A stretch of 64,000 bases of DNA. Origin: Luscinia megarhynchos. Its lineage: Eukaryota; Chordata; Aves; Passeriformes; Turdidae. This document shows, one piece after another, positions 24,301-36,968 of this stretch. Each line of letters starts with the position of its first letter. Within the stretch, counting starts at the first letter, position 1. The position numbers were made by a program, and so were the translations under genes. The stretch lies in contig CM067592.1 in assembly GCA_034336665.1 (NCBI GenBank), positions 37,699,889-37,763,888 on the forward strand, written 5' to 3'. Under the pieces are notes generated by a model. That model was not told the DNA's origin. It saw only the letters and a program-made list of their open reading frames with translations, and searched no databases.

Positions 24301-25555
24301 GCTAATATTAAGGACATTAGAAAAATGTGGAGCTTAGAACAATTACCAAAATCCTGCCAGTACTCTAGTTGTATGAAAAACTTATATTAAATACCTCAAC
24401 ATCTTTTACCAGGATGGAAGTCCTATGAAATTAAAAATCTACGTTGTCCTGGACATTATTATTGAAAATAAGCAAAGCCCTGGCACCATGACAGGAGCAT
24501 GGTTAGTTTTCATTATTTTTCTGGAACAGATAGACTGATGCAAACACCATGTACATTTATCAGATCCAAGAGCTGTAATTCTGCTGTATGATGCAGGTAG
24601 ACAACATTCTATGAGGGCTGTAAGCCCTTGGGTCTCCATGAAAAGACTATAGAGGACAGACTATGCTTTTTTAAACTTGTATTTCAAAAATAAAGGAGCA
24701 GATGGACATCATTCTGCAGTGTCATGTTGTAATGAATCATGGACTTGTGAATTTAAGGATGAGAAAACCAGGCAAGTGTCCACTGTAGCAGATTGCAAAG
24801 AGCAGTGAAAGAGCAATTTAGATAAATTCTGAGTCTTTGAAAGTTAATTAAGTACTTCTGAGCTGCAAAAGAGGTCTGGCTCAGGGGATAACCCTCCACA
24901 GGACAGGTGAAACTACTTCTTAAAGGCCACTCAATGAATTTCACCCTTCCCACCTTTCTCATCCTAGCAGCCACAACTCAACTCCCCATGGTCTTCCCTC
25001 AGCTCAGCTTATCCCCTCATCAGCCTTTGGCACAAGGACATTCATCTTGTGTTTCATTCCTGGCTTCAGCAGCACACTGTGCCTGCTTATCTAGTAAGTA
25101 CTTCAGGAAATACATATTTTCTTTTATGAGGAAACCTTTCCCTCTTTCATTTTACTGCAATTACCACTGCAGCATCAACATAACTAAATTATGTTTTTCC
25201 ATGCATTAGCCAAGACAGCTATCTTGCACTGAATTTCAGTCAGCACAGGAACCTAGGTTCTGTCAGTAGAATCTTTTGTTACCAATGATTATTTTTAAAG
25301 GCAAAGAGAGAGACTGAGGACTAGATTTAAGCTAGTCTGAAGATAGAAAATAATAGTATGATCCTAGCTTAAAATGTATATTGATATAGATCCAATGTAA
25401 ACATTAGTCATGAATCACCTATGAAAAAATATATTCTCTCTGAGAATTAAATGCTGTCTGGCCTTTTTCATAATTACTTAAATAACACATTTTTCTGCTT
25501 CACTTAAATATAATATTTTATAAATATTCATACACAGAAATACATACGGATGATA

Positions 25556-26065
25556 TTCCCTTCCCTTCCCTTCCCTTCCCTTCCCTTCCCCTTCCCTCTT
25601 CCCTTCCCCCTTCCCCTTCCCCTTTCCCTTCCCCCTTCCCTTCCCCTTCCCCCTTCCCCTTCCCTTCCCTTCCCTTCCCTTCCCTTCCCTTCCCTTCCCT
25701 TCCCTTCCCTTCCCCTTCCCTTCCCTTCCCTTCCCCTTCCCTTCCCTTCCCTTCCCTTCCCTTCCCTTCCCTTCCCTGAAACTTCCCTGAAACTTCCCCT
25801 GAAACTTCCCTGAAACTTCCCTTCCCTTCCCTGAAACTTCCCTGAAACTTCCCTGAAACTTCCCCTTGAAACTTCCCTGAAACTTCCCTGAAACTTCCCT
25901 GAAACTTCCCTGAAACTTCCCTTTCCTGAAACTTCCCTTCCCTTCCCTGAAACTTCCCTTTCCTGAAACTTCCCTTCCCTTCCCTGAAACTTCCCTGAAA
26001 CTTCCCTTCCCTGAAACTTCCCTTCCCTGAAACTTCCCTTTCCTGAAACTTCCCTTCCCTTCCCC
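25556..26065. repeat. TTCCC pentanucleotide array with TTCCCTGAAAC higher-order variant
   Basis: About 510 bp in two phases. From 25556 to 25776 it is almost pure TTCCC with occasional extra C or T, so one strand is all pyrimidine and the other is (GGGAA)n. From 25777 to 26060 an 11-bp unit, TTCCCTGAAAC, is interspersed with plain TTCCC; I count 20 copies of TGAAAC. The G-rich strand could form quadruplexes (GGG runs two bases apart) and the pure part could form triplex DNA. The plus-strand reading frame at 25550-25813 is repeat translation, not a gene. Confidence 0.97.
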
Positions 26066-26384
26066 TACAGTATATTCTTTTTTGCTTATCGTGCTTCCGG
26101 AACAGACTGACTCAAGGGAGAGTTTTGTGCAAATTATATTTTTAAGTCAATATGCCAAAGAGGAAAAACTGCAGGGGCTCTTCTCCACTGGGAGAGGGTC
26201 ATTGACTAAAACTCCCTTTCCAATACCCACAGACACCTTTCTGGGTTTAATTGTCAGACCTTCTTTGTAACTTCCTGTTGCTCTGTTCTTCTCAGCTGAA
26301 AAAGTTAACTTTATTTGTTTTTTCTTTTTCAGTCGTGAGGTAAAGTTTCCTTATCAAACATCAAACTGGACAGTTTTCAACCAT
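26066..26384. other. Spacer between TTCCC array and antisense CR1
   Basis: About 320 bp of unique sequence with no recognisable feature. The left edge is the end of the array and the right edge is the approximate 3' end of the antisense CR1. Confidence 0.6.
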
Positions 26385-27165
26385 TCTATGGCTTGAATGA
26401 CTAGAATAATCTAGTTCCAATTCCACCTGTGTGTGGAGAGACACTTCCCACTAGACCAGGACTCTCAGAGCTCCATACTACCTGGCTTTAAACGCTCCCA
26501 GGGATGGGGCATCCACAACTTCTCTCAGCAACTATTCCAGTGCCCGAGCATTCCCACAGAAGAGAATTTCTTCCTAATATCTAAGTCTACTCTCAGTTTG
26601 AAGTGATTGCTCCTTGCCCTGTCACTGCATGCCCTGTAAATTGTCCGCCTTCATCTTTCTTGTGGGCTCCCTTCAGGAACTGTAAGGCTACAATTAATTC
26701 ACCCTAAACCTTCTCTTTTCCAGGCTGAACAAGCCCAGATCTCTCAGCCTTTCTTCACAGAAGAGGTGCTGTATCCCTCTGAACATCTTGGTGTCCCTCC
26801 TCTGGACTCCCTCCACAGTTCCACCTTCCACTCCAGACCCCTGGGGGTCACCACTTGTCACTGGTGTCCATGAGGAGTCCGAGCTGCTGACCACTAGACT
26901 CTGGATGTGGCTGTCCACACAATTTCTTATCTATCTAAGACTCTGCCCATCAAATCCTTCTCTCTTTGATTTAAAAAGAAGGATGTTGTGGGTAGCAATG
27001 TAAAAGGCTTTACAGAAGTCCGGGTACATGATATCTCTAGTCCTTCCCTTGTCCCCTGAGCAAGTCACTCTGTTTCTGGTGGCTGCTCCTGTCTCAGGGA
27101 GGCCAGAGTTTGATTTCACTAGTATATCTCCCTTTCTGATTCTCACTCCTTAACCATTCAAGATG
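26385..27165 (-). mobile_element. Antisense CR1 LINE fragment, internally deleted
   Basis: The plus strand shows the complement of a CR1 3' end: 'atctagttccaattccacctg', then 'cactagaccagg', 'gatggggcatccacaacttctctc', and 'aggctgaacaagcccagatctctcagcc', which encodes [14 protein letters not shown] on the minus strand. From about 26820 the minus strand encodes an earlier RT part (DFCKAFYIATHNILL, within 26931-27146). The palm with its catalytic site between these parts is missing, so the copy is internally deleted by several hundred bases. A purine-rich AAAG tract follows at 27174-27210. Confidence 0.85.
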
Positions 27166-30100
27166 ATCTCAAAGAAAAGAAAAGAAAAAAGCAAAGAAAA
27201 AAAAAAATAAACCCCATTCTTCCTCTGACAGATAATAAATTCAATTATGACTATGGTCTTAACGTCCTGGAGATGGATTTTCTTTTGTCTCTCTAGAAAG
27301 TATAACTTTTTCTCAATGTCAGAACCTAAAAACCAGTGTGTCAGTACTGTGACAGAGTAAATTCCTACCCATCCCTTATTCTTTGTTCCCTCCTGTGAGT
27401 CCTCTTTCCAGAGAGCTGCCTTTGATGCGGGGCTGTGGCTAAGTCTCATCGGCATGGGTATGCTATCAACAAAAGAATGCTGGCTCACTTCCTTTCTTCA
27501 TGCCTAATTAGCCAGAGAAGAAATTTTCAAAGTTACCCAATAGGAGTTGGTTTCATGTGAATTCTGAGAGAAGTTTTGTTATTTGCTTTTTTTTTTTTTG
27601 GTGAAGAAATACACAGTTTCAATGAGTTTTTCTGCCCCTCCCATTTTTCTTTGAAGGAGTGTATGAGAAAAAGTTAACTACTCAAAAACACTGTGAAATG
27701 AAAAAAAAAACTCCTTTAGCCTTTCTACCCCAAAATTTTGTGAACACATTTTAAGATAATGGGAGGCTTCCCCCAGTCCCCGTTTATTCTATTTTTACAC
27801 TGAGGTGCGCTGGAGATATTTTGTTAATAACTACAATTTGGAACCAATCACGCTTTTTGAAAGAAGTCTGTCAAATGTTCAGGTCTCGAAATGTTACATA
27901 TGATGGGACTTTGACCTGTAGCTTTTTCTTGTAATGCTTTCTTCAGAGAAAGCCCTCACTGCACCGCTAGGCTGGCTGTGCCCTCTCATCTGGCTGCCAG
28001 CAGCTGGCATTCGGGCGTGTCTGGGCCAGCATAAACAGCTCGGGACTGCCCACCCACATTTGCTCTGAACACCAGGCTCAGACACTCGCTGGGATTCAGC
28101 TGGGTTTTCCTGGCACCTTTTCCTTAACCTGTGCTAAAAATGAGTGTGATCTGCATCATCACAACCGAACGCCCCCCTATCAATTAGTCTGGAAGCTGCA
28201 TTTAGATACAGAGTGGTGTGTGTGCTGTCTGTGAGCCAGGGGCCAGATTTTCACCTGTATAGTGCCAAGTGATGTAAAATATTGTGGTCCCAAACCTGGA
28301 TATTCTCTTGAAAACCTAGGTTTGTGTATCAGTGAGTGTTTGTATACATTCACCACAGTATTGGCAACATTGGTGCAATCTTTTGAATATTTTTTTTTCC
28401 ACTGAATTCTAGCTTAGTTTTCCATCCCAGTCACTGCTTTAAAATCCCACACGGGTTACCTGTTTCTCACCTTTCCCCTTCTAGCTAAAACAGGACCTTA
28501 ACAATAAGAATGTCCTTCACAAACTTTCAAAAGCACAGCTTTATCCTCTGCTCTCTGCAACTGTAGATAACAACAGAGCCACCATAAATGACATTCATTT
28601 ACTGTTTCTGGCATGCATCACAGACACATGTGGAATACACTTCTAGAAGTTCTGCAAGTAATTCTTGCCACGGGAACAAACTGGACTCTAATATTTTTTG
28701 TTTCAAATCTGTAAAGTGGAAAGCATAAAAATTACTGTATAATAACACCATATCACATAAAATGTTTGAATTCTGCAGTTGTAATGTGAAGCTTCCACTA
28801 ATGTTGAAAATGTACAGCAGCTTGTAATGCAATTTTGCATATTCTAACTTTCAGAAAAGATATGACTCGGAAATTTTTTATCCTTTCCCCAAAGATGGTT
28901 TTTTCTTTTCTTGTAAAAACTAGAATTCCCTAGGAAAATACACATATTTTTAAAATTTAAGCTTCAGAAATGAAAGTTATTGCTATTACAATGGCGTGTT
29001 TTGGCTTTTTGAAACAAAATGAGACAAAACAATTGAAAACAAGAAGTACTAGCTTACTTTAGTAAAGCCGAGCTTACAAAGGCAAGTTATGTATGTACCA
29101 TCATCTTTTGAACACATTACAAAATAAGGTGAATTTTGTAGATAATGTGCAACTACTTTCAAAGAAATCCTCCAGAAACCTGCAGGATAGAGTCCCTTGT
29201 GCCTAAGGAAGATATAACTGAGCAGGCAGGAGCACAGATCAGATGGAATATCCGTAGGACATGGACAAGATACTGTGGAATGTCAACCAATAATGATGAG
29301 GGGCAGTCAGCACAAATACCTCCAGAATTTCTCTTTGTTTTTTTAAAGATTGTTTGACAGTGTCTTCTAGAAAGCTGATTCCTTGTAGACAGATGTCAAA
29401 AATTTTTCACGGAAAGAGAATGGCTTTCAGTCTGCACTGAAGCATGGGAATGTAGTGACTGGGAAGGCAGAACAGAATAAACCAGCATGAAATATTTCAA
29501 AACTCTGAAGAGAATAGTCTGATTTTTTTTCTTTTAATAGCAACTTGAAAGTCCATTTGAAAAAGACTTCAACAACTAAACAAGAAAACAGAAGAAAGCC
29601 ATCAAAATTTAGAAGGAATATTTTGATAGCCTTTTAAAGTAATACTATGAGACTGAAATAATTTATTTAAATCCACTTTTATAAGAAATTTCTAAATATA
29701 GCACATTGATTCGAGTTTAAATGAAAACAAATTTTGAAATAACATTATTACCAGTTCCCACACGGCTCCTCTTTGAAGCCCTTAGCTGTGAAGTCAATTA
29801 ATAACAAAGATAAATGCCAGATGGGTTTTTGCCATGTGGATGTTATGTGAGCTGAAATTGTTATTTTTCTTTTCCTTTCTTTTTTTCCTTTATTCATGTA
29901 AAATTGAGAGATTAAATTCAAGAAAAGCGATTGCTGGTATGTCTATAAGTGAAAAGAATGTTTGTAAGGATTCAAGAGTCTGTCCTAGATTTCCCCCTAC
30001 AGTATAATGCCTAACCTTTGCCATACTCTAAGGCTGAAGATGGACAGACAAACATTTTGATACGAGATGCTGAGTGACCAGGTCCATCCCAGTTGAAGCT

Positions 30101-31455
30101 TTGAGCAGTCACAGGCCTTCCAGAGATCCCAAAGTTTTACTTTGATCTTGCATCCAGTGATGCCAAAGCTGGACTTCCAATCTTGCTCTTCAGCCTTTCC
30201 AGGAATTCCGTCTTGCTGATAACCCATTTAGAGTATGAAAACCTACACCTTTCTGCCCTCATCAGATGGAAACAAAGTAGTTTCTCACTCAGAAATGTTC
30301 AGGAGATCCATCAGGAGACTGCTAAATCTGTCATAGTTCTACTCTTTCTGACATACCAGCAATTTCGGATCTGTTGGTATTAATTGCTTACAGTCCTGTT
30401 GATTTCTCTATATCTGTGTTCTTTTTAAACAATTTGAAAGTCTGATGAACAGTAATACTATGTGAGAATGGCAGTTTGTCCTACAGGTATTTTTCCTTTT
30501 GAGGAAGGCTGTGTTGGGGCTTTTGATATGCCATATTCTCCAAAACATCACATCCTACTTCAGCTCTCTGAGCTAGTTTCTGTACCACTACAGGAATGTG
30601 AGCAATATGATTCCAGATAAGGTTGTTCACAGGCTTAATCTTATTTGTTCAAAACTGAAGCATTCACTGAGGAATTATATCTTTTTTTGGCCTGTCTTTT
30701 TAATTTAGTTTCCTAAAGGAAAAAGATTCTCATTCATTCTTTTCTTAAGACATTGTAAACTTGCATTTTAGATCACTGTATTAGCAGTGTAAATTTTGCA
30801 TCTGATTTTTTCTTTTGTTTAGTACATCCAACAAAATTTCTAATGCAATTTCATGCCAAATTTTCCTGGAAAAACTCATAACTTTTGATGGCAAGAAACT
30901 GTATCTTGTTTGGAGAACCTTGTAGAAGTTCCTCCTAACTCCTTCTGGACTTCTAGTCTGTGGCTACCAAACATTCAGGTATTAAGACTGCACAAACTGT
31001 TTACCTTATAGTAAAGACTGAAATTCCTCAGACTCAAAAAGGGGACCAATGATGCTGTTTCCCTTTGCCTTCCTGAACTGGAATCCAAACCTAACACCTA
31101 AATATGGTTTTAACTTTCACTTTCTGAACTGTTCTGTTGATTATTCACATATTTAAAGTTCAGTGAGTTTGTAACACAAATGTTCGAGTTATTTGCTGTA
31201 TGCTCTAATTAGAAACACGTTAGGGGATGTTTTTAAGGATGTTTCACCCTTCAAAAGGGTTACTGTGATATCCACAAGGAATGGAGTTTGCAAAAGTAAA
31301 AAGTTGAATTTGGCTAAAAAGGCTTCTTCGAACATAAAATCCTTTCAAAGAACAAGACCTCCCTGCTGACAAAGCAGTTTGGAATGAAGACTGCTTTGCT
31401 GTAAAATTGTCTAGAATAGTTTTGAGGAAGGCTACTGCTGCTTGGTTTGCACACT
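27166..31455. other. Gene-free unique DNA
   Basis: No recognisable exon, RNA gene or complete repeat. It begins with an AAAG-rich tract (27174-27210) and contains the CpG-retaining block at 27890-28290, listed separately. Homopolymer runs occur near 27590 and 27703. Confidence 0.65.
27890..28290. promoter_or_regulatory. Candidate conserved non-coding element, CpG-retaining
   Basis: About 400 bp, with a GC-rich core at 27960-28110 and at least seven CpGs in about 250 bp against a nearly CpG-free background. It contains a CAGCTG E-box (28000 region), a forkhead-like ATAAACA (near 28031) and an ATCAATTAG core (near 28180). The short minus-strand frame (27894-28085) has no recognisable protein content. 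Regulatory use is a guess from composition and motif density. Confidence 0.3.
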
Positions 31456-31550
31456 CACAGCATCACAGAATCACTTGGGGCCTGAGATCATTCAGTCTAG
31501 CCCACCCAAAGCAAGTTTCACAGGGCTTTATCCAGATTTTTTCCCCTAGC
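31456..31550 (-). mobile_element. Small diverged antisense CR1 3' end
   Basis: The plus strand reads 'cacagaatcacttggggcctgagatcattcagtctagcccaccc', which corresponds to the complement of the CR1 terminal octamer and the adjacent 3' UTR. Similarity fades after about 31550. It is an old, strongly 5'-truncated insertion. Confidence 0.6.
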
Positions 31551-32666
31551 TTAGTTTTGCACTGAAAAAGTAGCTATAGAATCTCTCCTTGTCACCTCTC
31601 TCCAGCTGCAGCTCTACTAGCCAACTCTGAGCTGTGTCTCATAATCAGGAATCATGCACCAACCCTGCGTGCTCCAGGCAATGTTCCTATACTGCAGATT
31701 GTCCTTATATAGAGTTTTCAATCCTAAGAATAAGGAGCAAATGTTTCAAAAATAGCCATATAGTTCTACAGTGCTGAAATAAATGGTTGAATATTAAAAC
31801 ATGCAACTCCTACTTTAGGTCTATATTATCTCCCCTTCATCTCTCTTACCTACAATTATCACTCACACAACTAACTTACTTTAGTCCAAAAAATAACTTT
31901 AAAATTTCCATTCATAACTACTCATGGACATGAACATCTAAATTTGGAATTTTAAGTATTTTTGTCAGAAATATTGCCGCATGCTCAAGTAATATGGGAC
32001 CAGCAACAACATAATATGAATTAGCTGAAACTAATTGAAATAGCAAAAAACCCACAGTCCTTAATGTGTGATTTATTACTGAATAAATAAAAAATTATCA
32101 CAGTTGGTACATATTTTGTAGAATATTTTAATACTTTGAAATAAAGTTTAAAAAATTAGAAAATAGAAGGTATCATTTGTTTTAGCATAGTTATTAAGCA
32201 AAAAGACACAAACTATCACTAAAAAAAAAATTGTGATTATTCATACACTGTGCAATAAGGACAAGAGTTTAACACCACTCAGGAAGACTGTTCTATGTTG
32301 ATGTTATGACAAAAAAAAATATTGTGATAACCCAAGTTATACACACAATTTTTGATGCTTTGTATTTTCTGAGATACTGTAGTGCTTGTCTATATTACAT
32401 GGCATGGCAATAAGACAGGAACTAATTATTTCACTAATCAGTGCGTGTCTCTTGCAGGACAGTAAACGCATCATAATGGGGTTTTGTGTTCACAACATTT
32501 TTCTTCAAGCATATTAAACCTTCTCTTTTTCTCATGTCCTGGTTGAATACTCATTACAGAAATGACAGTTCTAACTGAAGATAATAATCTCCAATTCTTC
32601 CGTACCACCTATTGGCCAACTGATGGTGTTCATCCACCTGGTTTTGCCCAGAACAGACCAAAGATC
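31551..32666. other. Gene-free unique DNA
   Basis: AT-rich sequence with A-runs near 32220 and 32310. No recognisable exon or repeat family. Confidence 0.65.
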
Positions 32667-33188
32667 TGTGCTGTTTTGGGCTGGGGTAGCATTAACCTTC
32701 TCAGTAGCCAGTGTAGGGCTGAGTTTCGGATTTGTGCTGAGCACAGGGTTGATAATGGAGAGACACTTTTGTTGTTGCTGAGCAGGGCTTGCACAGAGCC
32801 AGGGCCTTTTCTGCTTTTTGTGCTGCCACGATGGTGAGGAGACCGGGATGGGGGCATGGGAGGAGACACAGCCAGGACAGGTGACCCCAACTGACCAGAG
32901 GGCAGAGCTGAGGGGATGAAGAAGGAAAGGGGAACATTTGGAGTGATGGCATTTGTTTTCCCAAGTCACTGCTCTGTGTGATGGGGCCCTGTTGTCTTGG
33001 AGAACACTGCCTGCCTATGGGAAGCACTGAAGTAATTCCTTGACTTGCTTTGCTTGTTTGCATGGCTTTTCCTTTCCCTATTAAAGTGTATTTATCCCAA
33101 CCTCTGAAGGCTTTTACCCCTCCAATTCTCTCCCTCACCCTCCTGGTGGGGAAATGAGTAAATGGTGCTGATGGCTTGGCTGCTGACA
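32667..33188 (+). repeat. Solo LTR of an avian ERVL-like retrovirus
   Basis: About 522 bp, starting TGTGCTGTTTTGGGCTGGGG and ending in tgctgaca, with no viral coding sequence beside it. A polyadenylation-type ATTAAA stands at 33080-33085, followed by 'tttatcccaacct', which matches the corresponding part of the proviral LTR at 6890-7355 read on its own strand. Its 5' end likewise resembles the start of that LTR. Solo LTRs form when the two LTRs of a provirus recombine and the interior is lost. I see no TATA box and no target-site duplication, so the element is old or its edges are approximate. The 188-codon minus-strand frame over it is a shadow. Confidence 0.8.
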
Positions 33189-36124
33189 TTTGCAAGGCTT
33201 GGTGAATTCTGGCAAAACATGCTAGAATAAAACAGAAAGAAAAAAAAAAAGGAGAAGAAATCATCATTAACTTGCACCACTAAATCTGGTAGACACTATC
33301 TGTTGGCTTAATCCAAAGAAACTTCTTAACATATACTTCATTATCTTTAAAATAGATAGTCTTGGAAATAATAAATGGAATTTACTAACCTTCAAAGGGA
33401 GTTGAAATATAAAGAGGCAGTTATTTGCACATGGAAGTAATGATGACTTTGATGCTGCCTCTTTTTGCTTGGAAATGAATCAAAGAAAACAAAATTTAGT
33501 AACTGGAAATTACAATAATTTTGTTAGAAATAGCTAGATTTGCAATAGTTAGCTACTTGGGATTCAAATGAAAATACATGCAAAAATATACAATAAAGAA
33601 TTGGCCTTCTTAGATTTTGCCTGAAGAAACAGCAGCATTGCCTCAAAATTTCCAGGAAAATTTCAAGGTTTTTCTCTTATGATGCTTTTTATGTTATTTC
33701 ATTAAGATTTGTAAGTCTATATTTGCTAAGATACCCCTGAAGAACTGACACCTGTCCCTACCTAAGCTGGTAAATTGCATTTATGTAAAACTGATGTGCC
33801 TTTGCAAGTTCTTTTCTCCTCTCTACTTTTGTCAGTGCAAAACAGGGTTAATTGCCATTGTCTTGAAAGAAATCATGTTGTTTTAAGGATTTTATTGTAA
33901 GGGAGAGAGACTTTTTTTCTGAGATCTGAAGTTTTATTGAAATTTACTTACTTTATAAAATAAGTACCAGACTGCTGAACACTCATTTATGAGTTCTGAA
34001 GGAAGGAGTACTTTGTTAGTTAAATTTAGAGAGAAAATCAGTGGACAGATGTCACTGGTATTACCAAATAAATTCTTACCTGCTCTGGGAACTACATTAT
34101 AATTAAGCTGCATTTTAATATATGTATATAGTTTTAGTAGGCTTGGAAATATTCCATCCATCATGAACAACAGGGTCTCTTGATAAACCCTGAAAGACAT
34201 GTTGAAGTAAAGAACATTATGAAAAGACACTGCTGGATTTATTAAATGTGGAAAAGATTCAAGAATCTTCATAAAGATTATCACCTCCACAGTTCTCTCC
34301 AACCATTCCAAGTCTTGCCTCTTTTTTCACAGACACAAAGTAATTTTGATATGAGGCAGCAAATACTAAATAAAATGGATGGGATTCTCTGAAGTAAGCC
34401 AGTAATGGATCCAGCCTTGCCTCTCCCTGATGAGAATTTTTCATTTGATTCCTGAAGAACTAATTTTTTTTACCAAAAATGATTAATGTGATTGATAAGC
34501 AGAAGGACTATTCAAAAGAAAGATTGATATGATCAACTACTTAAAATCAGTACAAAATGACAGGCTTTATTCATTCCCCACAAAAAGTCCTCCTGAACAC
34601 ACTCACCACTGTGAATTTAGTTAGAGGTTTTGTCCCTCCTGTAGCAGTCACTTGAATATCAAGCCCCATATTTCTGTTATTTACTGCCCACTTTAGAGAC
34701 TTCAGTGGGAGCTGTGAAACTGCAGCGAAGGCAGACCCTAATTTTAAAATACACTGCAGCCATTATTTGAATTACATTTCCTTTTAAGTTCATTACTTTT
34801 TACTCGAATTACATGCTCTATGAGTCTCTACTTGGATTTGCTGTGTCCTCTGGAGAAAGGCTGACTCTTACTTGTAGTACAAGAAGGTCATGCATTTCAA
34901 TCAGTCTGCAGTTGTGAACAGAAATTATAGCTTGGTGACATTTACTCTTTTTGGTTTTAACTGCAGTCCTTGAATGGTGTGTAGTGTGGAATACCACTTT
35001 TTTCATGGTAATGCATAGCCACATACCTTTAGCCTGAGATAATTTCCTCTAATCTCTAAAATAAAACATTCATGAAGAGCTATTGATTAAGGCTTTAAAA
35101 ATGAACTTTCATGCTCTTCTGTTTCAAAGCAAGTGATTTCTCTTCTGGTAACAGAAGGGAAGTCCTGGTTCCTTAAACATCATGAATGCAATCAAACTGT
35201 CATCCTACTGCTTGTGGTAACAAACAGAAAATGCAATAGGGGTAGTTTTGCACTGCAGATTAGTGGGGTTCATTTAGTCTCAAAGGCCATTTGTGCAAAT
35301 CCCAACTGAAGTGTAAGACATCTGGGAAATGTATTTACAGTGATTCTAGGATACTTCTTTTCTCACTAGCTTCTTGTGAGAACCCTAAATGAATCACAGT
35401 CTGGAGTCTGACTTGAAGCTGAGAAAACACTCCTTTTTGTAAAAGGAGGAGAGTTAATTACTCACTCAGTTTGAAGGCCAGCATGAGAAAACCAGTCTTT
35501 CATTAATTACTAGGTAATCATATGTTTGGAAGCATGGCAAAACTGCGTTTTTGTGTAGTGAAAAGAATTTTGTGTGAGGAGAGAAAAATGCTCAATTTCA
35601 GGAGTTCTGTCTGAGATCTGACAGGTGTCCCCACAGGAGAATCACATAACCGGGTCTGGAAGAGATAGTGCCTTGGTGAAGGACAAACATCTCACACTAT
35701 TTCCAAGAAGCAAGAGCTGTTGCAGCTGATTTCACCTTGTCCATGACATGACCAAGTTGAAACTCAGAAAATTTACCTGGGAGGTAAATTTTGCTGTTGG
35801 TTTTTGTCCTGGCTACTACAACTGAGCTGCTCCTGGCAATAGCCTATGTGAAATGCCATCCAGCAACCAGGTAGGAAGCACCTGGACACGGATGACATTG
35901 ATAGGAACTTCACTGTTAGCATGAACACCATTGTAATTGCCAGAGCATGGTGTGAGGGATCCACACAGATTGCAAGCCATAGTAATGGAAACTCCACCTC
36001 CATCCTTCAGATCCATCTAGTCTACAGGCATACTGGGTATAAAGGTCTCAAAATGCTTCTCCTGCCCTGCCAAAGGATACACAAAATGCACGGTACAACA
36101 ACTAAAGATTAAAGTCCATGAATG
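33189..36124. other. Gene-free unique DNA
   Basis: No recognisable exon or repeat. An 11-A run follows the LTR (33240 region). Near 35450-35520 two TTAATTAC cores lie about 50 bp apart. Frames up to 125 codons (33934-34311, minus) have no motif. Confidence 0.65.
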
Positions 36125-36757
36125 CTGCTAACTTTTTAAGAGCTCTGTCTTAAGAGTGCAGAAGCAGGCAATTCTGAAGTGTCGAAAGTCAAGCAAGTGG
36201 GTCGTGAGGCTGGCTTGGGTCAGGAGGGATCTGCTGGAACTTAGGAGGAAAATGAAAGTGTATGGGCACTGGACACCAGGACAGGTTACATGGGAGGATT
36301 ACTGAGATGTTGTTTGCTACTGTAGGGAGAAAATACATGTAGCTGAAGCTCAATTAGAGCTCCAGCTGGCTGGCACTGTGAATGACAACTAAAATAGCTT
36401 TTTATTATATGTTAGTCATGAGAGAGGCAGACATAACAGTGACCCATTACTTGATAAGGCTTGTCACCTCTCAAATTGGGATGTGGACAAAGCAAACAGG
36501 TTTAATGCCTTCTTTGCCCAGTCTTCAATAGCAATAATTGTCCCTGGGTCCCAGAACCTGAAGAGCTGGAAGATAATAACTGGACAAAATATAAACTCCC
36601 GGTTAACTCTGAATTTGTGACTTGCTGATCCAGCTGGATGCACATACGTCCATAGAACCTGATGAAACTCATCCCAGGGTACTGAAAGATCTGGCTGATG
36701 TCTTCACAAGACCTCTCTCCACTACTTTTCAACTTCTGAAGAGTCAACTGGTAAATG
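36125..36757 (+). mobile_element. CR1 LINE, 5' part (linker and RT start), interrupted
   Basis: The plus strand encodes the CR1 linker between endonuclease and RT (RRDLLELRRKMKVYGHWTPG, then a VTWEDY-like segment) and the N-terminal RT segment (LDAHTSIEPDETHPRVLKDL, 36634-36690). Homology breaks at about 36757, where a CR1 3'-end fragment begins. It resumes after 36968 with the next part of RT, so 36125-36757 and 36969-38101 are best read as one element. Confidence 0.78.
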
Positions 36758-36968
36758 TGAGGTGGCTGTGGGGGTGGTGGCCACTGGAACATATGTTGCC
36801 CGGAGAAGTGGTGGATGCCAAGTCTCTGGAAGTGTTTAAGGTCAAGCTGGATGGGGCTTTGAGCAACCTGCTTGAGTGGAAGATGCCCTTGTCCCTGGCA
36901 GAAATTTTGGACTAGATGATCTTAGGGTCCTTTCAACCCAAACCATTCTCCAATTCTATGATTCTGTA
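36758..36968 (+). mobile_element. Short 5'-truncated CR1 inserted in another CR1
   Basis: About 210 bp consisting only of the CR1 3' end: 'gtggtggatgcc', 'tggatggggctttgagcaacc', 'ccctggcagaaattttggactagatgat', and a terminus of ATTCTATG octamers (caattctatgattctgta). It sits in the same orientation as its host. 5' truncation and the absence of a poly-A tail are normal for CR1. The left edge is approximate. Confidence 0.8.

Larger units (their letters stand above)
20926..25555. other. Gene-free unique DNA
   Basis: AT-rich, with no recognisable exon, RNA gene or mobile element. It contains the paired X-box motifs at 22870-22914 and a 9-bp palindrome at 24277-24300, both listed separately. Short frames show no protein motifs. 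Confidence 0.65.

Noticed and set aside
25550..25813. 87-codon frame rich in Pro, Leu, Ser and Phe
   Set aside because: Pure translation of the TTCCC array.
25556..26065. CRISPR-like or telomere-like array
   Set aside because: Units are 5 and 11 bp without unique spacers, not TTAGGG, and the window is plainly vertebrate.
28238..28310. 'ggggccagattttcacctg' resembling an ancient palindromic amniote repeat
   Set aside because: Only one short arm is convincing and the second arm is too diverged, so not reported as an element.
32701..33267. 188-codon minus-strand open frame, the longest in the window
   Set aside because: It lies almost wholly on a solo LTR of opposite orientation, has no recognisable domain and starts in a run of Phe codons from an A-rich tract. 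Chance frame.
33934..34311. 125-codon minus-strand frame
   Set aside because: Same reasons: no motif, no homology recognised, and a length plausible by chance.
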